This document shows, in pieces, positions 1 through 9,260 of a DNA stretch of 32,700 bases; the stretch's first letter is position 1, and each line of letters begins with the position of its first letter. Location of the stretch: contig JAOZMB010000024.1 in NCBI GenBank assembly GCA_029934515.1, positions 1-32,700 on the forward strand, written 5' to 3'. The stretch comes from Bacteroidales bacterium (GTDB lineage: Bacteria > Bacteroidota > Bacteroidia > Bacteroidales > JAADGE01). The notes under the pieces were generated by a model that saw only the letters and a program-made list of their open reading frames with translations, was not told where the DNA came from and searched no databases. The translations under genes were made by a program, and so were the position numbers.

Positions 1-2
1 AA

Positions 3-155
3 ATTAATCAATCAGCAGAGAAAGCGATAGAACAGATAAAAAATAAAAAATATGCACTTAGGTACAGCGATGATAGTCGTCCTATTTATTTGTTAGGAAT
101 TAATTTTAATACATACAAAAAAGAAATAGAAGATTGGAAGTTGGAAAAGTATTAA
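3..155 (+). CDS. C-terminal end of a PD-(D/E)XK nuclease-type AAA-ATPase-like protein (partial)
   Basis: An open frame enters from the left edge of the window and stops with TAA at 153-155, giving the last 50 residues of a protein. The tail carries an AIEQIKNKKYA segment, then a YLLGINFN strand and an IEDWKLEKY end. This resembles the C-terminal PD-(D/E)XK nuclease domain (DUF1703 type) that follows an AAA-ATPase-like domain in many Bacteroidota proteins, a family usually present in many copies and of uncertain function. Only the last strand and helix are visible, so catalytic residues cannot be checked. The family call rests on recognising this tail pattern and is an inference. Confidence 0.6.
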   Translation: MNQSAEKAIEQIKNKKYALRYSDDSRPIYLLGINFNTYKKEIEDWKLEKY

Positions 156-327
156 TTTTTTCTCTTTATAATTTTACAAATAAAATAAAATAAAACAATA
201 AAAATTTATATTCTGCGCTTATGCTGTTTTTTCACCGCACCTATTTGTGTTTGTAATGTGTTTTCACTTGACACATTAATATAACAACTTTGTCTGTTTC
301 ATGTGAAAACAACTGCCAAGCACAGTT

Positions 328-360
328 GCTGAAAATCAAAGAATTACTATTTTCAAAATA
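328..360 (+). repeat. Dispersed repeat family B, partial copy 1
   Basis: The stretch from gctgaaaatcaaag to ttttcaaaata matches the core of the repeat at 16202-16257, and the reverse complement of the repeats at 17466-17525 and 25141-25188. The shared core is (c/t)TGAAAATCAAGGAATTACTATTTT. The part with the ACGCATCAAA end motif is missing here. Confidence 0.6.
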
Positions 361-477
361 ATGACTGGTCTGAAATCTGGAAGTTCAACAAGAAAAATGC
401 TTAAGCAATGGATTATTCACAGTATGAATAATGTTGGAGAAGAATATGTGATTAATTTCAGTAAAAGATTTAAATAA
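361..477 (+). pseudogene. Short open frame, possible gene remnant
   Basis: ATG at 361 opens a 38-residue frame ending at TAA 475-477, with a basic C-terminus (INFSKRFK). The frame is open upstream to 307 and runs through the partial repeat B copy without a stop. It has protein-like composition (KQWIIHSMNNVGEE) but matches no family I can name. It could be the C-terminal remnant of a larger gene disrupted by the repeat, or chance. No function is assigned. Confidence 0.2.
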
Positions 478-499
478 AATGTGAAAAAACTTTTGTAAG

Positions 500-594
500 T
501 AATAATTAAAAAATAACTTATGATTTGTTCTTTTGTAAAATATTTATTCTCAGTTGTAAACCAATTCGTAGTTCATAATTTATAATTCGTAATT
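500..594 (-). repeat. Dispersed repeat family A, copy 1 (inverted)
   Basis: Read on the minus strand, this matches the copies at 9166-9250, 22367-22469 and 27571-27664. The order is: aattacgaattataaatt-like start, the shared GAATTGGTTTACA block, a TTTTACAAAA(A/G)-like block, then AAGTTATTTTTTAA. This copy lies upstream of pnuC and is the only one in reverse orientation. Confidence 0.75.
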
Positions 595-631
595 AACTAA
601 AGCTATTTATACTTAATAATTATTTTAATAA

Positions 632-1219
632 ATGTTACAAACTATATACGATTGGATTTTTCAAAATTATATCGAATTGGCAGCAGTTATCTCTGGTTTT
701 ATTTACATATACCTATCTGTAAGGCAAAATATTTGGCTTTGGTTTTTCGGAATAATAACTTCAGTATTGTATATATATGTATATTTTGTATCGAAATTTT
801 ACGCTGATATGTCTTTACAATTTTATTATGTTTTTATAAGTATATATGGTTGGTTTGCATGGTATAACGGAAAAAAAAATAATCCAGATAAAAAATTCTC
901 GGTAACAAGAACAAATTTTAAAACTGCATCAATATTATTTTTTATTACGGTATTATTATTTTTGTTTTATATATTAATACTAAAACAAACAGATACAACA
1001 ATTCCGTTTGGAGATGCATTTACAACATCGGTATCAATAACAGCAACATGGATGCTAACAAGAAAAAAAATTGAACATTGGATACTTTGGATAATTGTTA
1101 ATATTATATCTATAGGATTGTATTTTCACAAAGAATTGTACCCAACAGTTATATTGTTTTGTGTTTACACAATAATTGCCGTAATAGGATATTTGGAATG
1201 GAAAAAAGAAATTCGATAA
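632..1219 (+). CDS. pnuC: PnuC-family nicotinamide riboside/mononucleotide transporter
   Basis: This is an integral membrane protein of 195 residues, the usual size for PnuC. Hydrophobic segments run along most of its length, beginning with an amphipathic YDWIFQNYIE start. The LAAVISGFIYIYLSVRQN segment and the YYVFISIYGWFAWY segment are typical of the family. PnuC proteins carry nicotinamide riboside across the inner membrane by facilitated diffusion, and uptake is driven by phosphorylation in the cytoplasm. The next gene overlaps the end of this one by 22 bases and encodes a NadR-type kinase that would do this trapping step, which strongly supports the call. The exact substrate, riboside or mononucleotide, cannot be read from the sequence. 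It is separate from thiamine-type PnuT mainly by context. Confidence 0.88.
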   Translation: MLQTIYDWIFQNYIELAAVISGFIYIYLSVRQNIWLWFFGIITSVLYIYVYFVSKFYADMSLQFYYVFISIYGWFAWYNGKKNNPDKKFSVTRTNFKTASILFFITVLLFLFYILILKQTDTTIPFGDAFTTSVSITATWMLTRKKIEHWILWIIVNIISIGLYFHKELYPTVILFCVYTIIAVIGYLEWKKEIR

Positions 1220-1743
1220 AAAAAATAATATTAACAGGACCAGAATCAACTGGCAAATCATTTTTGTGTAAAAAACTTGCAAAATATTACAAAACAGTTT
1301 GCGTGGAAGAATATTCAAGAAAATATATTGAAAACCTGAAAAGAAAATATACATTCGATGATATTATACATATTGCAAGAAAACAAATAAAACAACAAAA
1401 CGAATATAATAAGAAAGGAAATAAATTTATTTTTTTTGATACTAATTTAATTATTACAAAAATATGGTTGGAACAAGTTTATGGAAAGGTGCCAGGATTT
1501 ATTAGTAAATTTATTGGTGATAGAAAAAACTTTGACCTATTTTTGCTATGTTATCCAGATATAAAATGGATAAAAGATAATGTTAGAGAAAATGGAGGAG
1601 AAAAAAGAAAATATTTATTTGACATATACGAAAATGAATTGAAAATAAACAAGTTAAATTATAAAATTATTAAAGGAACTGGCGAAAAAAGATTTCTTAA
1701 AGCACAAAAAACAATTGAATTATTTTTTAATAAAAAAAATTAG
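1198..1743 (+). CDS. NadR-like ribosylnicotinamide kinase (AAA ATPase)
   Basis: This 181-residue cytoplasmic P-loop kinase has Walker A GPESTGKS near residues 12-19, followed by the EEYSRKYIE stretch and an FFDTNLIITKIW segment, all typical of the kinase half of NadR. It should phosphorylate nicotinamide riboside to NMN. It lacks the N-terminal DNA-binding and NMN adenylyltransferase domains of enterobacterial NadR, so it corresponds only to the kinase domain, a form common in Bacteroidota. The frame is open back to an ATG at 1159, but the ATG at 1198 is preferred. It leaves only a short lead before the first strand, and the extra 13 residues of the longer form (CLHNNCRNR) look non-coding. 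It overlaps pnuC by 22 bases, so the two are probably one transcription and translation unit. Confidence 0.85.
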   Translation: MEKRNSIKKIILTGPESTGKSFLCKKLAKYYKTVCVEEYSRKYIENLKRKYTFDDIIHIARKQIKQQNEYNKKGNKFIFFDTNLIITKIWLEQVYGKVPGFISKFIGDRKNFDLFLLCYPDIKWIKDNVRENGGEKRKYLFDIYENELKINKLNYKIIKGTGEKRFLKAQKTIELFFNKKN

Positions 1744-1821
1744 ACAAAATAATTAAAATATACATAATGAAATATATTTTTTTGCGTTTTTAAATTAGTT
1801 TATTAACAAGAAATAAAAAAA

Positions 1822-2400
1822 ATGAAAACAACCATTAGAGTTATAATTTTATTTGTCTTTGCAAGTATATTGATTTTTGGAAAACTTGCCGCACAAAGTG
1901 ACGACGGAGAATCAGGAAAAAACAGAACTGTTTATTGGTTTTATATCAATATTAGAGTACACGAAGATCCCAGAACGGGTTATATCAGTCAAAGAGTAAG
2001 AAGTCTTGGGTCGCGTATTTATCATGATAAACTGGTAGAATACGACCGTATTTTGTGGAAACATCTTAGCACAGGAAAAAGATTTGCAGTCGGACCGTTT
2101 TATGAATATGAAGAAGCAAGACAAGCCGTTAAATTTTACGGATATAAAAAAGAAGAAATGGAACTTGACACAACATACGATGAATCTCGTAATCTACATT
2201 GGTTTATGTTAAAAGTTGAAAGACGACAGCGTTCTCAGTCTTATTTACTTAAAAGAATTCCAGGAGCGATAGGAGAAGGAACTTATGAAAGATTTTTTGA
2301 TAATTACAAAGCTGGATTGGTAAATAGAATACTACCGATAGGCCCTTTTTGGAGTTCGGAAGAAGCAGAAGAAGCAAAAAGAAGGTATCGTTTACATTAG
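1822..2400 (+). CDS. Secreted protein with two SPOR-like repeats
   Basis: The 192-residue product begins with a signal peptide (basic start, hydrophobic core to about residue 20, ending LAAQ) and should be exported. The mature part consists of two similar halves. Each starts with an aromatic-rich strand (VYWFYINIRV near residue 36 and LHWFMLKVER near 133) and ends with a glycine-proline-phenylalanine turn followed by an acidic helix (VGPFYEYEEARQA near 90 and IGPFWSSEEAEEA near 173). This GPF-x(n)-EEA pattern is that of SPOR-like domains, which bind peptidoglycan in known cases. The conserved order suggests tandem degenerate SPOR domains and a cell-envelope role. This is inferred from pattern only. 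It lies 43 bases ahead of mnmA in the same direction, with no obvious functional link. Confidence 0.65.
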   Translation: MKTTIRVIILFVFASILIFGKLAAQSDDGESGKNRTVYWFYINIRVHEDPRTGYISQRVRSLGSRIYHDKLVEYDRILWKHLSTGKRFAVGPFYEYEEARQAVKFYGYKKEEMELDTTYDESRNLHWFMLKVERRQRSQSYLLKRIPGAIGEGTYERFFDNYKAGLVNRILPIGPFWSSEEAEEAKRRYRLH

Positions 2401-2443
2401 TATTTGAAGTTCCATATAAAACATTTTATTTGTTTGTTATATT

Positions 2444-3640
2444 ATGAAAAAAGTTATTGTTGGTCTTTCTGGAGGTGTTGATTCAAGTGTTGCTGCTTAT
2501 TTGTTAAAAAGTGCTGGTTATGATGTTCACGGTTTGTATATGATTAATTGGCACGATACTGCTGGTGTTATAAAAGGCACTTGTCCAGATGAAGATGATA
2601 TACTCGTTGCCGGGCTTGTTGCAAGAAAATTGAAAATACCTTTTTTTACTGTTGATTTTAGTAAAATTTATTATAAAAGGGTTGTTGATTATATGTTTTC
2701 TGAATATCAATCAGGCAGGACTCCTAACCCAGATGTGCTGTGCAACAGGGAAATAAAATTTGATGTCTTTATGAAAAAAGCAATAGAGCTTGGTGCTGAT
2801 TATGTCGCAACAGGACATTATTGTCGTAAAGAAAGTATTGTGAAAAATGAAAAGATAATTTATAGGTTGCTCGCAGGTAAAGACAAAAATAAAGACCAAA
2901 GTTATTTTCTTTGTCAGCTTTCCCAAGAACAGCTATCTAAATCATTGTTTCCGATTGGAGAATTGGAAAAAAAAGAAGTTCGCAAAATTGCCCACGACAT
3001 GAAACTTGCAAGCGCTTCAAAAAAAGATTCTCAGGGAATATGTTTTGTTGGTAAAGTTGATTTGCCAACATTCCTTCAACAAAAATTAAAAACAAAGAAA
3101 GGAAATATAATAAAAATTCCTAAAAATTTTGATGGCTTTACAGTAAGTTATAATCATAATAATATGAAACTTAACAAGTCTGAGGAATTAAGAAGATTGT
3201 CAAAATCGTATAAATATATGCCAGAAGATGGAGCAGAAGTTGGCAAACACAATGGCGCTCATTTTTTTACAATCGGACAACGCAAAGGACTTGGAATAGG
3301 AGGATTAAAAGAACCACCTTTTGTTATTGGCACAGATATAAACAGAAATATTGTATATATAGGCGAAGGAAAAACTCACGCTGGATTATTCCGCAAAGCT
3401 CTGTTTATTAAAAATAATGAAATTCATTGGATACGCAATGATTTAGAATTGGAAAATAACAAAAATATATCGGTTCTTGTTAGAATACGTTATAGACAAA
3501 CACTCCAGAAAGCAAAAATATATCGACAAGATGAAGGATTTTATATTGTGTTTGATAACAAACAAAGAGGAATAACATCTGGACAATTTGCTGCAATATA
3601 TATTGATGACGAATTAATTGCCTCAGGAGTTATAGAATAA
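2444..3640 (+). CDS. mnmA: tRNA-specific 2-thiouridylase MnmA
   Basis: The enzyme puts sulfur on C2 of the wobble uridine 34 in tRNA for Lys, Glu and Gln, using ATP to adenylate the base. The 398-residue protein has the PP-loop SGGVDSS at residues 9-15, the NPDVLCN motif with catalytic Cys100, the ATGHY motif near 122-126, and the second catalytic Cys200 in GICFVG. The TIGQRKGLG motif of the central domain lies near 275-285, and the C-terminal beta-barrel follows. About 40 residues between the second cysteine region and TIGQRKG (ending in [10 protein letters not shown]) form the insertion usual in Bacteroidota MnmA. All key residues are intact. Its length is slightly above the roughly 370 of enteric MnmA because of this insertion. 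Confidence 0.96.
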   Translation: MKKVIVGLSGGVDSSVAAYLLKSAGYDVHGLYMINWHDTAGVIKGTCPDEDDILVAGLVARKLKIPFFTVDFSKIYYKRVVDYMFSEYQSGRTPNPDVLCNREIKFDVFMKKAIELGADYVATGHYCRKESIVKNEKIIYRLLAGKDKNKDQSYFLCQLSQEQLSKSLFPIGELEKKEVRKIAHDMKLASASKKDSQGICFVGKVDLPTFLQQKLKTKKGNIIKIPKNFDGFTVSYNHNNMKLNKSEELRRLSKSYKYMPEDGAEVGKHNGAHFFTIGQRKGLGIGGLKEPPFVIGTDINRNIVYIGEGKTHAGLFRKALFIKNNEIHWIRNDLELENNKNISVLVRIRYRQTLQKAKIYRQDEGFYIVFDNKQRGITSGQFAAIYIDDELIASGVIE

Positions 3641-3756
3641 TCATTTGTTTTTTTTGATAAAATTTTGCTAAATTCTTTTCTATTTTCTTATATATCCAGA
3701 CTTTCCTTTTTATACACTAAACACAAGGTTGAACAATAAATTATAAATAAATTACT

Positions 3757-3783
3757 GTCGAAGTGGCTTAAAACCACTCCGAC
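3757..3783. terminator. Hairpin, possible terminator after mnmA
   Basis: GTCGAAGTGG and CCACTCCGAC form a 10-bp stem with one mismatch around a 7-base CTTAAAA loop, followed by attttat. It lies 116 bases after the mnmA stop, and the ftsH promoter candidate comes after it. The T-run is weak, so it could equally be a dispersed hairpin repeat. Confidence 0.45.
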
Positions 3784-3853
3784 ATTTTATGTACAATTAA
3801 TTTTGTGCAATGTGAATATTTTACACGAGAATTTTTCAATTTTTGAAAAATTG

Positions 3854-3884
3854 TTTGTTGTTATAAATATTATTTGTACTTTTG
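3854..3884 (+). promoter_or_regulatory. Candidate Bacteroidota-type promoter for ftsH
   Basis: TTTG at 3854-3857, a 19-base gap, then TACTTTTG at 3877-3884. This fits the -33 TTTG and -7 TAnnTTTG consensus of the Bacteroidota housekeeping sigma factor. It lies 72 bases before the ftsH start codon in an otherwise empty 315-base space (3641-3955) that also contains the hairpin at 3757-3783. Confidence 0.5.
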
Positions 3885-3955
3885 TTTTTTTTATTCAAAC
3901 TTGTAGTTTGTGCAAAACTATATGCGTAAATAAATAATAATTAATAATAAATTTA

Positions 3956-6070
3956 ATGGCTGAAAAGAATAAAAATATTAATAAGAAAGAAGAGAAAAAA
4001 CCAGTAAATGATAACAGAAAAATGAATATTCCAAATAAAAAAAATAATAATATTATTTGGATTTTTGTAGCTGTTGCGGTGGGGTTTATTATCTTGCAAT
4101 TTTTTACGATGCAAAAGTCAATAAAAAAAATTAGCAGGGTTCGTTTTGAAAATAAAATGTTTCTAAAAAAAGATGTTGAAAGAATTGTTGTTATTAATAA
4201 AGAGAAAGCAGAAGTATATATAAAAGATAGCAGTATAGGAAAAGAAGAATATTCGGATTTACCAACAGAAAAAACAGATATTATGGGTGAAGTAAATGCT
4301 AATTATTACTTTACAATAGGTTCTGTTGAGAACTTCGAAAAAAGAATGGAAGACCTTCAAAAAGGATTCCCGCTGGAAGAAAGAGTTCCAATAAGTTTTG
4401 AAACAAGAACAGATATTTCACGAGAATTGTGGAACTGGATACTTCCTTTAGCAATAATTATACTTGTTTGGATTTTTATATTTAGACGCATGAGTGGAGG
4501 CACTGGCGGCGGAGCAGGAGGAATTTTTAATATCGGAAAATCAAGAGCAAAATTATTCGAACAAGAACAAACAGAAATTAAAATTGATTTCGGAAGTGTC
4601 GCTGGATTAGAAGAAGCAAAAATCGAAGTAGCAGAGATTGTTGATTTTCTTAAATCACCAGAAAAATATACAAAACTAGGAGGAAAAATACCAAAAGGAG
4701 CATTACTAATAGGACCCCCAGGAACAGGGAAAACATTGATTGCTAAGGCAGTCGCAGGTGAAGCGGCAGTACCATTCTTTTCGCTCTCAGGCTCAGATTT
4801 CGTAGAAATGTTTGTAGGAGTCGGAGCTTCAAGAGTGCGTGACCTTTTTGCACAAGCAAAACAAAAAGCACCTTGTATAATATTTATAGACGAAATAGAC
4901 GCAATAGGAAGAACAAGAAGCAGAGGACTAAATATGGGTTCTAACGATGAACGAGAAAGTACACTAAATCAATTGCTTACAGAGATGGACGGCTTTGATA
5001 CAAATACCGGTGTTATTATACTTGCAGCAACAAATAGAGCAGATGTATTAGACCCAGCATTGCTTCGAGCAGGTAGGTTCGACAGACAAATACATGTAGA
5101 ACTTCCTGATTTAACAGAAAGAGAAGAAATTTTTGCTGTTCATATAAAACCATTGAAAATAGATGAAAACATGAATATTACAGAACTTGCAAAACAAACT
5201 CCCGGATTCTCTGGTGCCGATATAGCAAATGTTTGTAATGAATCGGCGCTTATTGCAGCTAGAAAAGGTAAAGAAAATGTTGGAAAATCTGATTTCTTAG
5301 ATGCTGTCGATAGAATTGTCGGAGGATTAGAAAAAAGAAGTAAAATTATTACAAAAACTGAGAAAAAAACAATAGCATATCACGAATCAGGACACGCAAC
5401 AGTAAGCTGGATATTAGAACACGCGCACCCTCTTGTAAAAGTTACAATCGTTCCACGTGGACAAGCACTCGGAGCTGCATGGTACCAACCACAAGAACGC
5501 CAAATCACAACAAAAGAACAACTGCTTGATGATATGTGTGCAACACTGGGAGGAAGAGCATCAGAAGAAATAAACTTTGGGAGAATATCTACAGGAGCAC
5601 TAAACGACTTAGAAAGAGTAACAAAACAAGCATATTCAATGATAGCATTCCTTGGAATGAGCGATAAAATCGGAAACATTAGCTTCTTTGATTCTTCTGG
5701 AAGAAATGAATATTCATTCTTGAAACCATATAGCGAAAAAACAAGCGAAACAATAGACCAAGAAGTTAAAAAACTTGTAGACGAACAATACGAAAGAGCT
5801 AAGAAAGTTATTATTGAAAATAGAGAAAAATCAGTCGAACTGGCTGAACTATTATTGAAAAATGAAGTCATCTTTGGAAACGACCTTGAAAAAATATTTG
5901 GAAAAAGAACTTTTGATGATGAATATGAAGCAGAAGTTAGAATTATAAGAAAGAAAAATATAGACAGACTAAGAAAAAGAGAAGAAGCAAAAAAAAAAAA
6001 AATGAAGAAAAAAAAGCAGAAAACGATAAAAAAGAAAAATTATAACTTTAAAGAAACTGCTATTTTGTGA
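3956..6070 (+). CDS. ftsH: ATP-dependent zinc metalloprotease FtsH, C-terminal frame probably shifted
   Basis: FtsH is a membrane-anchored hexameric AAA+ protease that degrades damaged membrane proteins and some soluble regulators. The order of parts is: a lysine/asparagine-rich cytoplasmic start; a membrane span at about 32-52; a periplasmic domain; a second span at about 161-178; a glycine-rich linker; the AAA domain with Walker A GPPGTGKT (253-260) and Walker B acidic pair D312-E313; the second-region-of-homology arginines; then the peptidase domain with zinc motif HESGH (476-480). Everything through the peptidase domain is intact. The end is odd. After a run of 14 A at 5989-6002 the frame encodes an extremely basic tail (about 18 Lys in the last 34 residues). 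One frame over, the same DNA encodes an acidic-basic tail ([14 protein letters not shown]) that stops at 6045 and looks like the normal family end. Confidence 0.95.
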   Translation: MAEKNKNINKKEEKKPVNDNRKMNIPNKKNNNIIWIFVAVAVGFIILQFFTMQKSIKKISRVRFENKMFLKKDVERIVVINKEKAEVYIKDSSIGKEEYSDLPTEKTDIMGEVNANYYFTIGSVENFEKRMEDLQKGFPLEERVPISFETRTDISRELWNWILPLAIIILVWIFIFRRMSGGTGGGAGGIFNIGKSRAKLFEQEQTEIKIDFGSVAGLEEAKIEVAEIVDFLKSPEKYTKLGGKIPKGALLIGPPGTGKTLIAKAVAGEAAVPFFSLSGSDFVEMFVGVGASRVRDLFAQAKQKAPCIIFIDEIDAIGRTRSRGLNMGSNDERESTLNQLLTEMDGFDTNTGVIILAATNRADVLDPALLRAGRFDRQIHVELPDLTEREEIFAVHIKPLKIDENMNITELAKQTPGFSGADIANVCNESALIAARKGKENVGKSDFLDAVDRIVGGLEKRSKIITKTEKKTIAYHESGHATVSWILEHAHPLVKVTIVPRGQALGAAWYQPQERQITTKEQLLDDMCATLGGRASEEINFGRISTGALNDLERVTKQAYSMIAFLGMSDKIGNISFFDSSGRNEYSFLKPYSEKTSETIDQEVKKLVDEQYERAKKVIIENREKSVELAELLLKNEVIFGNDLEKIFGKRTFDDEYEAEVRIIRKKNIDRLRKREEAKKKKMKKKKQKTIKKKNYNFKETAIL

Positions 6071-6113
6071 AAATCAATATCTATTCTATCTTATATTTAA
6101 CACAATAACAAAA

Positions 6114-6145
6114 GAAGTTTCGGGTTATACAAAACACGAAACTTC
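6114..6145 (+). terminator. Hairpin terminator after ftsH
   Basis: GAAGTTTCG at 6114-6122 and CGAAACTTC at 6137-6145 form a perfect 9-bp stem, extendable by one A-T pair, around a 14-base loop. It sits 44 bases after the ftsH stop. The downstream sequence is AT-rich (tatataattatt) rather than a pure T-run. Confidence 0.55.
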
Positions 6146-6226
6146 TATATAATTATTACTATTTTGTTTTAATTTGGCAGAGTTATAATTCGAATGTTTC
6201 ATACGTGAAACAACAAAAATTAAACC

Positions 6227-7054
6227 ATGACAAACATTAAAAATATTTTATTTTTTATTTTATTTTACTTCTTTTGTTCTAATAATTTTGCACAAACAGC
6301 TTACTTCGAATGCGATAAAGAACCAAACAATTATTGCATGAATGATACAGTGAAATTTATAAATAATTCAACAGGAAATATTATTAATCAAATATGGTCT
6401 TTTGGGGACGGATACGAAACTTATGCCGAAAATCCGATGCACATATATCAAAACAATGGAACATTTACTGTCTCACTTACTGTATTTGACAATATTGGAA
6501 ATTCGGATATATATGAAGAAAATATTACTGTAAATTTGTTGCCAGAACTTAATATTAACCCAAATAATGATACAATAATTATTTCAGGACAAACATTAAC
6601 AATAACAGCATCTGGTAATTATGACGAAATTTTATGGTCGTCTGGTGAAACAGAAAATGAAATTATTGTAATATCAGAAAACGTATATTCGGCTTATGTA
6701 AGCGATAACACAACAAGCTGTACAAACACAGATTCTATTAATGTAAAGGTAACTTCTACAAATAATAACAACAGTAATGACTTTGAAATAAAGACGTTAA
6801 ATAATATAATCACTCCAAATAATGACGGGATAAATGATTATCTTCTAATAAATAATTTAGATAAATTCGAAACTCCATGCGAAATATTTATATATGATAT
6901 CTCAGGAAGATTAATTTATCATGAACAAAATTATAAAAATAATTGGAACGGTACATCAACAAATAATAAACGTATTGAAACAGGAACTTATTATTATATC
7001 CTGAAAACAAAAAATAAAATAGGAGGAACTGGTTTTATAGATATAATTTTTTGA
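6227..7054 (+). CDS. Secreted PKD-domain protein with T9SS type B (CHU_C) sorting domain
   Basis: The 275-residue protein starts with a signal peptide (hydrophobic run to about residue 20, ending NNFAQ). A PKD domain follows at about residues 27-100, recognisable by WSFGDG and the later PMHIYQNNGTFTVSLTV pattern, and then an Ig-like stretch with a WSSGETE turn. The last roughly 80 residues are the C-terminal sorting domain of the gliding-motility-associated or CHU_C type: ITPNNDGINDY near residue 195, FIYDISGRLIYH near 221, WNGTSTNNK, and GTYYYILKTKN near the end. Such proteins are carried across the outer membrane by the T9SS and attached to or released from the surface. No enzyme domain is present, so an adhesive or structural role is inferred. 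It has its own transcription start region after the ftsH hairpin. Confidence 0.85.
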   Translation: MTNIKNILFFILFYFFCSNNFAQTAYFECDKEPNNYCMNDTVKFINNSTGNIINQIWSFGDGYETYAENPMHIYQNNGTFTVSLTVFDNIGNSDIYEENITVNLLPELNINPNNDTIIISGQTLTITASGNYDEILWSSGETENEIIVISENVYSAYVSDNTTSCTNTDSINVKVTSTNNNNSNDFEIKTLNNIITPNNDGINDYLLINNLDKFETPCEIFIYDISGRLIYHEQNYKNNWNGTSTNNKRIETGTYYYILKTKNKIGGTGFIDIIF

Positions 7055-7126
7055 TTGAATTTTTTTATATATAATTCATTTTTATATCTTATATTAATTA
7101 ATATTATAGTTTGTTAATACAAAAAA

Positions 7127-9154
7127 ATGAAAATCCTGCACGTTGTTATTCTAATATTTTTATTTTTAAATTTTTATAATACTTTTTCTCAAAATATTGA
7201 CAGTTTAGAAAATATATTAGAAAAATCTTCTGGAAAGAACAGGATATCTATACTAAGAAGTATGGCAAAATTATATACAGCAGACTACCCTCATAAAAGT
7301 GCTTCTCACTTAGGTGAACTTCTTTTTCTTTTGGAAAAATATCCAAACGACACAATAAAAGCTGAGGTTTACTCATTATCTGGTAAATCACAATATTATA
7401 TTGCAAATTATGACTCTGCATTATTGGCTTGGAAAACAGCATTGAAAATTTATAAAACTCTAAAATACGATAAAGGTATTGCTGAACAATACAATAACTT
7501 GGGAGTCTGGTACTATAAAAAAGCCGCTAATTACGAACTTGCATTAGATTTTTATCTAAAATCACTGCGACAGAGAGAAAAAATATATGATACAATAGGT
7601 ATAGCATATTCGCTAAATAATGTTGGTAATATTTATTTCAAACAAAAAAGAAGAAATAAAGCAATCAAGAGTTTTGAGAAAGCACTAAATTATGCCAAAA
7701 CAACAAAAGATAAGAAAATTATTTCGATATTATTGAACAACCTCGGAGCCGAATATGCCTTCAAAGGAGAATATGATAAATCACTTGAATATTATTTTAA
7801 ATCTGTAAAAATAAAAAAAGAACTAAATAATAAAACTGGAATTGCTCTTACATACGGAAGTATTGCTGGAACATACAGTATCCAAAAAAAATATAAAAAA
7901 GCTCTTGAATATTTTCATAAAGCAATTGATATATTCAAAAAAACTTCAAATAAATATAACCTCGCAATGATATTAAGCATCACAGCAGAGGTCTATGCTT
8001 ATCGTGAAATAGAAGATTATGAAAAAGCAATCAAATATCTTAAAAAATCAATGGCTATTGCAGAAGAAATAAATGCAAGAAGCCTGATGGAAAGTGATTA
8101 TTTAAAAATAAGTCATATATACAGTCTTCTGAAAAATTATGAACAAGCTTATTTGTTTCAAAAAAAATATATTGAAATACATGACAGTATATATACGCAA
8201 GAAAGTGATTTGAGAATGAAAGAAGCTGAAATAAAATATGAAACAGAAAAAAAAGAAAATGAAAACGAAATCCTGAAAAGAAAACAAGAAATAAACGAAC
8301 TTACAATTGAGAAAAATGCAAATAGACAATATTTTCTTATTGTTATTTCGATTATAATGCTTTTCTTTGCTGGAGTTATTTATAATCGTTATAGATATAA
8401 ACAAAAAATTAATAAAGAACTTGAATATACAAACAAAAAATTAACTGAATCAGAAGACAATTTAAAAGAACTTATCGCAACAAAAGATAAATTCTTTTCC
8501 ATAATTGCACACGATTTGAGAAGTCCGCTTAGTTCACTTACAATTGTGTCGGAGATGCTTGATGAAAATATTGAAAACATATCTTCAGAAAAATTAGTAT
8601 ATTACATAGGAAGCATTAGTAAGGCGACAAGTAGTTTGCTTAATCTTGTGGAAAACCTTCTGAACTGGGCAAGAACACAGACAAATAAAATAAAATATAA
8701 TCCAGAAAAAATTAATCTAACAGAAATTGTAGAACAAAATATATCCTTGCTAAAAATAAATGCAGATAAAAAAAATATTGTAATAAAAAATGGTATTCGT
8801 TCTGATATTTTTGTAACAGCTGATATTAATTTGCTGACCGCTGTTGTAAGAAATTTGCTTGCAAATGCTGTAAAATTTACGGAAAATAATGGCAAAATTA
8901 ATATCGATGTATCGGAAATTGTAACACACTATAAAATTGCAATAAAAGATACAGGAATAGGAATAACAAAAAATGACTTGGAAAAATTGTTTCGTATAGA
9001 TGTAGATACAAGAACAATAGGAACATCAACAGAAAAAGGAACAGGACTCGGACTAATATTGTGTAAAGAATTTGTAGAAAAAAATGGAGGCGAAATTTAT
9101 GTGGAAAGTAAACAAAAAATAGGAAGTACTTTTTATTTTACTGTTAGGAAGTAG
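7127..9154 (+). CDS. TPR-containing sensor histidine kinase
   Basis: The 675-residue protein has a signal sequence (to about residue 22), about seven tetratricopeptide repeats in the periplasm (roughly 60-350, for example the YNNLGVWYYKK and LNNLGAEYAFKGEYDKS helices), a coiled coil at about 360-400, and one membrane span (YFLIVISIIMLFFAGVIY, about 403-420). The kinase core follows: a HisKA domain with phospho-acceptor His462 in FFSIIAHDLRSP, and an ATPase domain with the N box (NLLANAVKF near 580), DTGIGI near 610 and GTGLGL near 640. All catalytic boxes are intact. It is followed by a NarL-type response regulator, its likely partner. The stimulus is unknown, and the TPR part suggests a protein or peptide ligand. 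The HisKA subtype is not the one usually paired with NarL-type regulators. Confidence 0.92.
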   Translation: MKILHVVILIFLFLNFYNTFSQNIDSLENILEKSSGKNRISILRSMAKLYTADYPHKSASHLGELLFLLEKYPNDTIKAEVYSLSGKSQYYIANYDSALLAWKTALKIYKTLKYDKGIAEQYNNLGVWYYKKAANYELALDFYLKSLRQREKIYDTIGIAYSLNNVGNIYFKQKRRNKAIKSFEKALNYAKTTKDKKIISILLNNLGAEYAFKGEYDKSLEYYFKSVKIKKELNNKTGIALTYGSIAGTYSIQKKYKKALEYFHKAIDIFKKTSNKYNLAMILSITAEVYAYREIEDYEKAIKYLKKSMAIAEEINARSLMESDYLKISHIYSLLKNYEQAYLFQKKYIEIHDSIYTQESDLRMKEAEIKYETEKKENENEILKRKQEINELTIEKNANRQYFLIVISIIMLFFAGVIYNRYRYKQKINKELEYTNKKLTESEDNLKELIATKDKFFSIIAHDLRSPLSSLTIVSEMLDENIENISSEKLVYYIGSISKATSSLLNLVENLLNWARTQTNKIKYNPEKINLTEIVEQNISLLKINADKKNIVIKNGIRSDIFVTADINLLTAVVRNLLANAVKFTENNGKINIDVSEIVTHYKIAIKDTGIGITKNDLEKLFRIDVDTRTIGTSTEKGTGLGLILCKEFVEKNGGEIYVESKQKIGSTFYFTVRK

Positions 9155-9165
9155 TATATTAAGTA

Positions 9166-9250
9166 AATTACGAATTACGAATTGGTTTACACCTGATAAT
9201 AAGAATTTTACAAAAAATAAATCAAAAAGTTATTTTTTAACGATTATTAA
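9166..9250 (+). repeat. Dispersed repeat family A, copy 2
   Basis: The copy runs aattacgaattacgaatt, GGTTTACACCTGATAATAAG, a TTTTACAAAAAATAAATCA block, then AAAAGTTATTTTTTAACGAT. It fills nearly the whole space between the sensor kinase and the response regulator, ending 10 bases before the regulator's start codon. It separates two genes that would be expected to be cotranscribed. Confidence 0.8.
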
Positions 9251-9260
9251 TTAACAAAAA

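Larger units (their letters stand above)
156..631. other. Intergenic stretch with repeat copies and a short ORF remnant
   Basis: This 476-base space holds a partial copy of dispersed repeat B (328-360), an inverted copy of dispersed repeat A (about 500-594) and a 38-codon open frame at 361-477. A short inverted pair, gttttcac near 260 and gtgaaaac near 303, brackets the stretch just before repeat B. No tRNA, CRISPR or convincing promoter was recognised. Confidence 0.5.

Noticed and set aside
1159-1197. Longer N-terminus for the NadR-like kinase
   Set aside because: The extra residues overlap PnuC deeper and do not resemble the family start. The ATG at 1198 leaves a normal short lead before Walker A.
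5380-5871. 163-residue open frame antisense to ftsH
   Set aside because: It lies wholly inside the FtsH peptidase domain on the other strand, is serine- and phenylalanine-rich in the way of an antisense shadow, and has no recognisable family.
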